Below are positions 10,391-20,518 of a stretch of DNA of 64,000 bases, in pieces. The notes under the pieces are model-generated. The model was not told where the DNA came from, ran no database searches, and saw nothing but the letters and a program-made list of their open reading frames with translations. The position numbers and the translations under genes are program-made. The first letter of the stretch is position 1, and the number at the start of each line of letters is the position of its first letter. The stretch lies in assembly GCA_014058105.1 (NCBI GenBank), contig JACGCM010002112.1, positions 806,001 to 870,000 of the forward strand, read 5' to 3'. The DNA is from Kingdonia uniflora. Taxonomy: Eukaryota > Streptophyta > Magnoliopsida > Ranunculales > Circaeasteraceae.

Positions 10391-11904
10391 TGTTGAATGT
10401 CGTTACTTTTGGTTTCTTCTTCGAGGAACTTCTGAACGTCGAGAACATAATCGTAAAGTCTTCCAGCTAGTAGAATGTGATGGAAAATCTGAATGAGAGA
10501 GTAACAGTTGTCAGTCATGTGGCTATACACGTTGTGATACTGGCGCAGGGGTTTGTTGGGTAAATCAGGAATTGCTTGTGCTTCCCAAAATAATTTGTCT
10601 CCCTTTATCGTTGGTAAGATAGCGGAGAGTGTGGTCATCATAGGAGGTAAAACCGGGATAGTTCTGTCCAGTTTTCCATCACTTATCTTAACGTTGTCGG
10701 TGCTTCTTTCGTGTAACTTGGGTGGTCCGGTATGGGTTGATTTTTGAGGTAGCGATGAAAATGCTTCATTAGAATGGATGGCTGAAGAGCTCTTTATCTT
10801 ATCCTTTTTGGATCGTTCTAACTCGATGTAGTTATTAGCAACATCAATCATTTATGTCACCGTTCTGGGTTTGTGCAAGGTAAGTTCTTATCGAATTTTA
10901 GAGTCGATGTGTAGTGTTGAGGTGAATGCGGGAACAACAATCTTGGGATCTAAATTCTCAATCATCCGTATTTCTTGTAAGAAATGCTTGTAAAAACTTA
11001 CCAAGGTTTCTTTTGCACCTTGCTCGAAGAAGAACAATGAATCCACTGTTATTTCTTGCTCCTTAGCAGGAACATAGTTTGACTCGAAGAGGCGCTACAA
11101 TTGGCTGAATGTATTAATAGAACCTTCAAGGATAGTATGGAACCATCTGAGAGGTTCTTCTTTTAGGCTCATGTTAAATAATTTGCATAGCATGTGATGG
11201 AGTTTGGAGTACAATCCAACTGCAACTCTGAAGTGTCGAACGTAGGTGAGAGGGTCAGTAAGGCTTGTATACTGATTAAATTTTGGCATGTAGAAATTAT
11301 CTAGAATAGGCATGATTTTAAGATGAGGAGAGATGGAATTTGTTTCGAATCTATCGAGAGCATTCCTACAGCCTGGGATATCAGAGTTTATAGCTTGGAT
11401 CCTATTGTTTAGGTCATCCAAGGTGATGAATTGTGGTGGAGGATTTGGTGCGACTGTAACCTATAGATCAAAGTCTCCCTATTTTTCAGGTCTTAATCAG
11501 TCTCTTATAGGCCATCTTACTGGTGGTGGTGGAGTTTGATGATATGTACGTTGACTTTTGAGAGTTGTCGATGATGAGGATGTAAGTCCAATATGTCTAG
11601 AAACCCTGTTTGGATTTCTTGATCTAGATCGAGAAATTCCTACTCATTCTTCTCTTGGCTGCTTTTCTCTTTGGGTTGCCCTAGAGCGATGATCACTTCG
11701 GGCATGAGGATGTGACGTTTGACGGCCAGTAAGCCGATCTTGAGTTATTCGTAAATACTCTATTTCTTTATGATGCGTTCGGCTCTGTTGGTCCAAGGCT
11801 TTTCTTTTTTTGTCCCTTTCAACTTGAAGAGCTTGAGCGTGAATTAACTGATCTTCAAGCCTCTGGACTTGGCCAGATTCTATTTTCTTCTGAAGTTTGA
11901 TCAC
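10372..11904 (-). pseudogene. Gag (Tat element 2), fragments
   Basis: Pieces 11904-11644 (coiled, Gln/Arg-rich N-terminus), 11421-11095 (capsid-type domain with RHFRVAVGLYSKL and LFNMSLKEEPLRWFHTI) and 10851-10372 (linker and zinc knuckle CQYHNVYSHMTDNC?-like Cys/His cluster, LIQIFHHILLAGRLYDYV). The last piece is joined directly to the RNase H lead-in, marking the internal pol deletion. It aligns along its length with the gag of element 1. Confidence 0.86.
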
Positions 11905-12053
11905 TACGCTGTGCAGATCGACTATTTCCGGTATTGGGTTGATCTCGTGGTTCCTCAGCGTACTAGAGGCATTTTAGAGATTTATGTTTGTCATCGGACT
12001 GTCTTTGATCACAGTGGTAAAGAAAAGTATGGTAGTCCTACAGACGACGTCAA

Positions 12054-12535
12054 TTATAATGGCGTGTTTTCTTGGAGGATAATCTTCGCCAATACTTATA
12101 GTGAGGATTATGTAATAATTAGTTTAAACAAATAAGATTTTACATAGAAACTCAATAAAGGCTGAGAAAAGCTGTGACCTCGAGGAAGGTTTTAATGAAA
12201 AATCCAATAAGTTGCTAGTTATTATAATTTGTTGTTTTGGTAAGATAGTAAGGATGAATAAATAGTAAAAGTTGCGGATCAGAATAACTCATTCTCTGCC
12301 TGTATTTATATTAGATACAGGCAGTTTACAAAAATAAAAATAGTTTCCTATTTCGGGGGTAGGGGCGAACTTCGTGGATCTCCCAACAACTCTATTTGAC
12401 CAAGCATAACGGCTACTTTTCGTAGATCGAGAACTATGGTTACAGACGCGACATCTTCTTGAATGATGGAATGTCTTCGACTAAGGTCCGTTTGCTTCTC
12501 TTTGTCTAATCTGGGAAGTATGCTACTATAAATTC
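12054..12535 (-). repeat. 5' LTR of Tat element 2
   Basis: About 480 bp beside a mutated primer-binding site (sense TTGACGTCGTCTGTAGG instead of TTGGCGCCGTC). Homologous to 6765-7245 and, in reverse complement, to 7246-7602. The outer end is placed where similarity to element 1's LTR stops (GCTACTATA). Confidence 0.72.
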
Positions 12536-14746
12536 CTAAGCTTCTGAAGAAGAGATAATCTTAATTTACACATTGAAGGCTCTGCCTATAATTATATTCG
12601 CAAACACATCTGATACCATAATCCTTTCATCTACTGGTGATAACGATATTGTGAATCAAAAAAGAAAATGACAAATTATCAATAACAAATGATAATAGAG
12701 GTAAAAACAAATAACAAAGTTCTCGGTAAATAGAAGATAAAGTTCTCTAAACAAATGACAAAGTTTTTTGAAATATCAGTTAAAACAATAAATGACATAA
12801 ATATAGCATAAGAAAAGATAGTATATCATCAGAAAAAGAAAATGACAAATTATCAACAATAAATGATAATAGAGGTAAAGACAAATGACAAATTTCTGAG
12901 AAAACAAATGACATAAATATAGCATAAGAAAAGATAGTATATCATCGGACAAACATAGATAAAATAAATGACTAATAACATATTACCAATGACAAAGGGT
13001 TACCTTATTGTCCAATAATTGATTTGGATGTAAGGTGTAAAAAGCATCAAGGCAAACAGTTTCTTCACCTATCCTCCTATAAATTCACTTGTTGTAGTCC
13101 CTATCCTCAGTAGATAATTCATCTTTCCTGAGTGGCCAAACATGGTCCACCTGGTTCATCTCATCCTAGGAGATGGGTCTTTGAATAAAAGATTCGAATA
13201 ATACACTAAGAAAAAGTTTATCAAGGTGAGTATGCAATAAGTTCATTTTACAAGCCCTTGAAATGTTTTCTCATTAATCTCATCGTCAGTTAGTTTATAC
13301 ATCTTCTGTAAGGTCTCTACCACTTCTGACTATAGTAAAACAAGCTGGAACAGATGAATTACTTGAGTAATAAGATATGGCACATGAGAATGAGAAAATA
13401 TTAATGTTAAATGATAAAAAATAAATCTTATTACTAACGGGAATGATGAAACTGCATATTTCAAAGTTCATTCATACATTGGTCTGCTCATCAGTCATTT
13501 CTTTATAATTTTCTCAGGGTTTGGTTTTTTCTGTAGAACTTCAGTTCCATCATCATCACCCTTGCCTTCAACCACATATACGTCTTTACTCTGTTCCTCA
13601 CAAGTTGTTTGGTATACACTCATCTGTAACTAAGCATATTACAAATCAGATACAAATGATAACTACAAATGATAAGAGTGATACAGTATATGGTAAAATA
13701 ATAAGAAACAAATGATAAGTTACCATCAAACAAATGACTAATAATACCAATGTAAGTTATATACCTCCTTGGCTTCATTAACATTTTCCTGGACCACTAC
13801 TTCAGTTGTTATTTGTTATACAACCATCTGTAAATACAAATGATAAAATTATATGAATCAAATGACAGTAGTACAACACAAATAATATGATAAATACTTC
13901 TACCACATTTTCTTGGTCTGCACCCTCCTTAGTCTACGCAACAAATGGTTAAGAAGAAACAAATTCAAAATGGTAAGGATAGGTCAACAAATATAATGGG
14001 TAGCTCAAAACAAATGTTAATTAAATACCACATCGGCATCTTTTATTAAATCTTTTTTTTTCAACTTCCTGGACTACTATAGTTGTTTGTTCAGCATCCA
14101 TCTGTGAAATATGATATACATACTACAAATGGTAAAATTAAATAAACAAATAACAGGGTAGCACACAACAAATGGTAAGGACTGCATTCAGAAATGCGAT
14201 AGATAGCTCAAAACAAATATTAGATAAATACCTCATTTTCTTCCTCATCTTAAACAAATTTAGCTTTCTCATCATCATCTTTCTGGTTAGACTATTTCTT
14301 AGATTCTTTCTCTTCACCATATTTCTCATTATATTCTTTATCATCTTTATCATCTTTTTCTTTTGCTTCTTCCACAACGCCCTCCTGTAACTTAACATAC
14401 AACAAATGAAATGGCAAACAAAAGACAAGCAAACATAAACAAATGGCAATAAAAATGTAAATAAATGATAAGGTTGTAAACAAATGATACCTCTACAAGT
14501 TCATCACCATATTCAGAAGATATAGCGTTCATTTTTACCTCGTCAACTTCATCCTCTACCTCTTAAGTCTTTTTCCACCTCCACTCCCTTTCCCAGAGCA
14601 ATTTTTATCCAATAAATACCAGGCAAACAAATAAAAAAAGAAATGAATGAGATAATAAAATGTATGCGAAGAAATAATTAAAGATATGCTAATAAAAGAG
14701 TATTAAAACCTGGTGAATCAAATTTTCTTGAGTTGATGGAATTTAA

Positions 14747-15136
14747 TTAGACTTTAGATTTGTTTTTGTCACCCGTCCTTGTGAGAGCTTTTTTCTTGAT
14801 GCCTTCAACCTGAACATCAGTTTTGTTACCCTTCTTGTTCTTCTTATTGGCATTGATCTTTTTGATATATGTTTTTCCATCACTCAACTTCTCAACTTCT
14901 TCCCTTTCTCTTTTATGTTTTTTCTTCTCTTCAATTTTTATATTCTTTTGTTGTACATCTCTTTGCCATGTTCTCAGCCTTGCCTTCTTTCTTTTGCCAT
15001 CTTCTATCTCACCATTTTCTTTTTCTCGCTTTTGTTTTACGATTTGCTCAGGAGAAGAGTACTGCCTAAGGAGTAGAGTACTATCTCTAAGTAGTAGAGT
15101 ACTGTCTCCAAGTATAGACAGTGAAATGCGTTCCAA
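14747..15136 (-). pseudogene. Basic Lys/Glu-rich exon of the DUF1985-like gene
   Basis: 129 open codons. The N-terminus has a short internal repeat (DSTLLLRDSTLLLRQYS), then long Lys/Arg/Glu-rich helical sequence with likely nuclear-localisation clusters (KRKKAR, KKKHKRER). It is part of the gene at 13.0-17.2 kb and has no recognised domain of its own. Confidence 0.45.
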
Positions 15137-16133
15137 AAAAATTACTATGATTCTGCAACTGATGGCATAGATGAAACCAGGTTATTAAAAATAAGATATA
15201 TATATTGCATTTCAAATTTCAAAGTACAAATAAATTATGGCAAGAAGTATACCTCAACCATTCCTTCACATAAAGCAGCTCCGATATCAACTTTGATATA
15301 ACTGCTATCGATATCAACTTTGATACAGGTGCTTCATTGTAATTTTTCAAATAGATATCATTCAAACAATGGACAAAAAGAGATTTAGAAATGATAGACA
15401 AAAATAATCTACAAATGAAGCAATAAACTAATGACAACAAGATATTAGGAGATGACAGGGAAGCCGTATAACAAATGACAAGAAGCAACCAACAAATGAA
15501 TCATGCATACAAATGACAAATGGCAACAAACCAATGACAAAAGGAACTTAATAATAACACAGATGCATTGACACAAATGACAAAAAAATATTAGGAAATG
15601 TCAAAGAAACAATCTAACAAATGACAAGAAGCAAAAAACAAATGAATCATGCATATAAATGAAATGAGGTAAAAATTAAGGGAAGTTTACAATGGCCTCA
15701 TGCACAAGTTCTTGCTGCATGTCAGTCTCAGAAGGCTTCAAAACTAAAGCCACAAATTTGGAATTGGCAAAAAACTTTTTAAATGTCACAATTTGATGTT
15801 GCTTAAAGAATGTTATCCGCCATCCCTGTATCTTAGGGAACAAATGTTTGGTTGCCTCAATTCTTGGAAACATCAGGTCAGGAATACAAAGGAAAGCCCA
15901 TATCATCAACACTCAAGTACATCCGTGCAGTGATAAAGCTTTATCTAATTTTTTATGATCGACTCAACAAAAAATAAAACACTTGTTGACCCTAGGGGAA
16001 TCTGTTAAACTTCTCTAGATCATCTACCAAATCGATATAATTCATCTCAACATCGTCTGTAAAACAAAACCACAAAACCATTAAGTGTCAAAAAATAGAA
16101 AACCGTGACAAAGAATAAGAATGGGAAACAAAT

Positions 16134-16675
16134 GACAAATATAATATAGAGTACAATGCTAAAACATCCTTAACAAATGACACAAGAACAAGGAACCAAT
16201 AACAAGTCTAAAGTAATGATAAGAACCCTAGAGAATAATGATAAAACAACCCCAACAAATGACAAATATAATACATAAATTCTTGTGGTGCCAAATACAA
16301 TGTAGAGAAAAAATGACAGATACAATACAGAGTACAATGCTAAAACATCCTTAACAAATGACACATGAACTGGGAACCAATAACAAGTATAAAGAAATGA
16401 TAAGAACCCTAGAGAATAATGATAAAACAACCCTAATAATTGACAAATACAGTACACAAATTCTTGGGGTGACAAATACAATGCAAATGACAAATGACAA
16501 ATACAATACATAGTACAATGCTAAAGCATCCTTAACAAATGGCACAAGAACATGGAACCAATGACGAGTCTAAAGTAATGATAAGAACCCTAGATAATAA
16601 TGATACAATAACCCAATAATTGACAAATGCAATACAAAAATTCTTGGGGTGATAAATACAATGTAGAAAAATGAT
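16134..16675. repeat. About 181-bp tandem repeat, three copies
   Basis: Copies start near 16134, 16315 and 16496. Shared landmarks are AGTACAATGCTAAARCATCC, TAATGATAAGAACCCTAGA and AATTCTTGKGGTG. Each unit includes several ACAAATGACA motifs. It sits in an intron-like gap between the 16.73 kb and 16.05 kb exon blocks. Confidence 0.9.
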
Positions 16676-17199
16676 AAAACAGTCCCAACAAATGACAAAT
16701 TAGAATCTTACTATGATGTCTTTCTAATTTTGGTTGTTTTAAAGCCGCATCAATTTCCATGAATTCATATGTTTTCTTCTTTTTGGGGAAACGCCTATTC
16801 CTGAACTCTATGACATGCTTAGGATCAACAAATGCAAAATTATTGTGAATATGAGAAACATGTAGGCCCCAAAATCAGACAAACATGAATGAGTTTCATC
16901 TAAATTATGGTCCCCCTAAATTTGAATTTCATATCACTGAGATGAAGATCAAATATTTCCACAACCAACTTCGACATCGCCGCTATTAGGTCAATCATTA
17001 GTAACGGTGCAAAGTAAGTGGTATGACGAGCACACTTCTCTTCCTCAGGCAGAGCTTTAAACATTTTATTCAGTTCCAAACTTATACATTGAGAGGTATA
17101 ATTTTTAGTATTGGTGACCTTCTTCTCTCTACCCTCTTGCATTTGGTTCTCTTCAACAAATTGCTCATTACTCACTTCTTTATCAGACTTCATCATTGT

Positions 17200-17966
17200 G
17201 AATCAAGTAACTAAAAGTAAAAGAAAGAAAGAAAAACCAGACATTAATCAAACACTTGGTAGGCAGTAATGAGACAACAACACGATTTGCCCAAAGTATA
17301 AGCACACTGAAATCACACACACAGGACTCGACGATTGTGAAAAAAATGGTTGTGGAGTTATTAAATGAAAAATAATGCCAGAATCAGGACGGTTGTTTCC
17401 GTCGAGATTAGAAGAAACTGTTTGACGAATCGGGACAGTTTTTGGCACCAAAAATCAGAGGAACTCATGTGAATTGCACGTGATAACCTAACCAGAAACA
17501 AATGACAAATATGCGTTACATATGGCTAATTTGTTTGAATGCGTGATAAATTCCCCTGAAACAAATGACAAGTAATATCTGAAATGGTGACAGAGTCTGC
17601 CTTACACGTCTCAAAATGGTAATGACGTGTACATTGAAGAATTAAATTTGGACACGTGGCGTAATATATTACTTTAAAATGATTTGAACATTTATTATTA
17701 TTTCGGAAGTAAAATTCGTACTTGTGGAGCCCACGACCTGTAAAAAAATATATGGTTAACTACTGTAATATTCAAACTCTAGTAGGGGAAAAATTAGAAT
17801 TTTCTCTTGCAAGTATCGATTTTGTAATTTATTGTTCTTTGGTCGATTTTCAAAACTTTGCATGTTGGAGTATTTAAAATTATAATTTACTTTGTAAGAA
17901 CTATAATATGATTGTGTTGTTTATTATTTTTGTTATATTAATTTCTTTTACTAAAATATATATATA
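17200..17966. other. Non-coding gap between mobile gene and Helitron A
   Basis: Upstream side of the DUF1985-like gene, with two last ACAAATGACAA motifs near 17500 and 17560, then AT-rich sequence. No ORF or RNA gene is recognised. A promoter would be expected here but no clear element is visible. Confidence 0.4.
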
Positions 17967-17977
17967 CGAGAAATGTG

Positions 17978-17995
17978 GCACGCGCTAGCGCGTGC
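17978..17995 (-). other. Helitron A 3' terminal hairpin
   Basis: Perfect 18-bp palindrome GCACGCGCTAGCGCGTGC in AT-rich surroundings, followed on the minus strand by CACATTT and CTCG|T. The same architecture occurs in plus orientation at 43359-43390. Confidence 0.75.
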
Positions 17996-18808
17996 GAATG
18001 CATTATTTGTAAGATTTAAGTTGGGTTTGAGTGTAATTTTTTGATATTAGTTTATCTTTTCTTTGCTTAGGAATACCATATTATGCCAGCATTTTTAACA
18101 AAAACTATATGTCGGATAATACTCGTCATTGGATATAGTCTTTGCAACTGAAATAATTTTTGTGTATTTGGTTTTGTTTCAGATTACCAATGAGAGTAGG
18201 CAAGTAGACATGAAGTACATTTAAGATATTATAAATGGCAAACTATGTACTACACAATGCATAAATTTGAGTAACAACACTACAGCTCAACCGCAAATGT
18301 TTATGAGTGATTTATACATATGCTAACCATTAGATTTATGTATGAGATGAAAGCTTAGCTAAATCAATGGGCAACAACTATCTAAATCATGCGATCACAA
18401 ACATTTCTAGTGTACAAAATAGAGCACATAATTGGGCAGAAAATGAACTTAAGAAAAATAAGCATCCCTCTGGCCATTACTGAAACATTTTGACATAACA
18501 ACCTACATTGTGATACTATTGATAGTTGGACTAATAATTAATTTTCTTTTGCGCTATCCTCCATATATATTCCAAGATTAATCTACATAGATAAACTTTG
18601 TTAGGAAGCTGAAAGGGCGTAACTCCATTGGATATCAATAAAACTTTAAATATAATAAGTACATAAAAACTAATAATGCAATATATTATCATCTAAGAAC
18701 AGTTTGAAGACACAAACCCATTGAATATGAGTTCTGATTATAAACTATACTTTTTGGCTCAAACAAGACCAATTTTATGCTCTAATTGTAAACTATAGTA
18801 TAATTCCA
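17996..18808. other. Helitron A 3' region, no gene recognised
   Basis: AT-rich sequence without long ORFs or recognisable domains. It lies between the 3' hairpin and the Cassandra-like LTR. Confidence 0.4.
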
Positions 18809-19094
18809 TGTTACCATAATACATACATAACGCCTGGGAGTCGAAAGAAAGGTCGATCCAGATCCTTGGTACAAAGGCAATTATCTATCATATACTATCA
18901 CCGAGTCCTTTTGAGCCCATTTTGTTGTGGGAGTTGAAAGAACTCCACGGTTAAGCGTGTTTGGGCGGGAACAATCCTGGGATGGGCAACCCACCGGGAA
19001 GCTGCCGCCAAATATAAACCGCATACTGCTAATGATCCGCAGTGGCTAAGTGGAGACAGTATCGGTGAGTATAGTATAGGGTGGATCATTACAA
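18809..19094 (+). mobile_element. Cassandra-like TRIM LTR with 5S rRNA-derived core
   Basis: Bases about 18898-19012 resemble plant 5S rRNA through AACTCCACGGTTAAGCGTG, TTGGGC, then TGGGATGGGCAACC and CCGGGAAG, which include the internal control region. Plant 5S normally has GGATGGGTGACC, so this is a diverged copy. 5S-like sequence inside an LTR defines Cassandra TRIMs. Candidate ends are TGTTACC at 18809 and CATTACA at 19094. I found no clear target duplication, so it may be a solo or truncated LTR. Confidence 0.65.
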
Positions 19095-19633
19095 TAAACA
19101 TAGATTTTTTACCAAATGAAATCAAGATTAACTGTCATTTCAAGGTATTAATATCCATTCCTAACGGAACCAAGTTATCCATGAATGAAAACACATAATA
19201 TGATAGTTTTTGCATGAATAAAAATAATTCCTAATTAAATTGGGGTCTGGGTTTATAATTGTAAGGCTCCTTACATCTACATGGGTTTATTCAAAGTCGA
19301 AGCTTTTGCCGGCTTGGCCATATCACTTTTACTTATAACCAAAAAATACCAGGTAATAATTTCCAGCAAGATGTTTCTTCACTTGCAAGTCCCAAATTGT
19401 TATAATCACGATCCTACAAAATTAATAATATTTCTAAATCAAACTGTGCAAGGATCAAAAAGATCAAACTATATATACTAGAATCACATTACAAAAGGAA
19501 GAATCTCCACTTCCTGAAGATGCATGGGGTACATATAAAAAATTGGCTCCGGAACACACCGGGCAGTGTACCATTATAATAGATAGAAACTCCAATTTAT
19601 GCTTTTACCCTCGAAAGAATGTAATAAACATAC
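19095..19633. other. Intergenic/intronic stretch in Helitron A
   Basis: No supported gene. The plus-strand ORF at 19281-19481 has no recognisable domain and overlaps intron-like sequence next to the alpha-mannosidase fragment. Confidence 0.35.
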
Positions 19634-19888
19634 CCTTTTAATAAAATCCTGCCCATTATAATCTGTATAGAACATTTTATTGGTCTTCATAGTAGTTGAA
19701 ATTAGTGTTGCAATTTCTTTCCCACGTCCATCATCGACTGGTATTGGTCCAATCTATAGTTGTAGATATCATCGATAAGCAAAATGTCAAAAAATAGTAT
19801 CAATGGATAGAGAGATCAATATAGAAGTTGTTATGCTTACGGCAAACTCAACTTCGGCATGCTCTTTCCCCTTGTAAACTCTTGTGAT
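19634..19888 (-). pseudogene. Alpha-mannosidase (GH38) fragment, two exons
   Basis: Exon 19888-19841 reads ITRVYKGKEHAEVEFA and exon 19753-19634 reads IGPIPVDDGRGKEIATLIS, then NKMFYTDYNGQDFIKR, each with AG acceptor and GT donor in place. This matches the C-terminal half of plant lysosomal/vacuolar alpha-mannosidases (K-E-H-A-E-V-E-F and FYTD.NG.DFIKR are conserved there). The rest of the gene is absent. It lies immediately downstream of the hydrolase fragment in the same direction, as expected for Helitron-style exon capture. Confidence 0.75.
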
Positions 19889-20518
19889 CTGAAAATATTC
19901 ACATAGATAAAGGACATTATCATGATGTAATGAGCCCTAAAGACAACAATTTCAATGCATCTAGTTAAAGGACCTGACGTATTCAAGGGCTGATCATTTG
20001 GTGTACTTTAGTTAGCACTGGCCCCTAAAACCAGTTAAAGAAACCTAAACAATAAAGCAATTATAATGAGAAGAACATCAGAACATAGTGGGCAGTAGCA
20101 AATAATTAGCTGGATCGAGCATTGTAGCCTGTAGGTGGTGGTTGGGCCATCTCTCAAGTGTTGTAGGTGGCTGATTGGGCCAATTAACAGTATCGTTGTT
20201 ATCGTAAGTCAGAGATCTCAAGTGTTGTAGAGGTCAGATTAAAAATGGGAATTCACTATAATCTAAGAGCCCTATATTATGTTTATTAGTATCGAACTTT
20301 CCTATATTTTTTAATTTTATTAATATGACTGCTTGAGGATTTACAAAGAAACTGCAGCAAAACAGAATACTTACAGAATTTACAAGCTTTGAAGCCATAA
20401 CTTGAGAGATTTTAGAGAAACAAGTGCATCCTCAGCACCTGCGACGACCAAAATTGGCAGGTCCTCAAGAGATTTAAGTAATATTTCTGCTTTCTGTGTC
20501 GAGAGAAATGTTTCAGAT

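Larger units (their letters stand above)
7741..12535 (-). mobile_element. Tat-lineage Ty3/gypsy retrotransposon, element 2 (internally deleted)
   Basis: Minus-strand order: LTR (12535-12054), gag (11.9-10.37 kb), second RNase H (10.36-9.8 kb), integrase (9.54-8.58 kb), one 60-bp unit, and an antisense ORF tail (7.74-7.99 kb). Protease, RT and the first RNase H are absent; gag sequence runs directly into the conserved residues that precede the second RNase H. The expected 3' LTR in the same orientation is missing, and its place is taken by the inverted fragment at 7246-7738. Confidence 0.85.
13013..17196 (-). pseudogene. Degenerate DUF1985/Ulp1-type plant mobile gene
   Basis: Exon-like blocks on the minus strand. 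17196-16907: LNKMFKALPEEEKC and FKFRGTII. 16890-16730, frameshifted: HNNFAFVDPKHVIEFRNRRF. 16050-15676: DLVDDLEKFNRFP, a stop where Trp is expected, then IWAFLCIPDL and LFPKIQGWRI. 15136-14747: Lys/Glu-rich, nuclear-type basic clusters. 14450-14250: acidic Lys/Glu/Asp run. 13190-13013: DEMNQVDHVWPLRKDELS and FYTLHPNQLLDNK with two stops in place of Trp. The FPWG..VF and IWAFE.IP pattern is typical of the DUF1985-containing, transposon-associated plant genes that usually end in an Ulp1 (C48) protease domain; no protease is visible, and element 2's LTR lies just beyond. Family assignment is from memory of the pattern. Confidence 0.5.
12600..17620. repeat. Dispersed ACAAATGACAA motif array
   Basis: About 40 copies of (A)CAAATGAYA and close variants are scattered over 5 kb, all in the same orientation; by eye about 20 contain AAATGACA. 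They lie mainly between exon-like blocks of the minus-strand gene in this region and are almost absent from the rest of the window. They are not a simple microsatellite: spacing varies from a few bases to several hundred. Confidence 0.8.

Noticed and set aside
14823..15170. Plus-strand 115-codon Phe/Leu/Ser-rich ORF
   Set aside because: Complement of the Lys/Glu-rich minus-strand exon; typical shadow composition.
16170..16545. Tyr/Leu/Phe-rich repetitive ORFs as membrane proteins
   Set aside because: They are translations of the 181-bp tandem repeat.
18898..19016. Functional 5S rRNA gene
   Set aside because: Too many departures from plant 5S and no tandem 5S context; fits a Cassandra-type LTR better.
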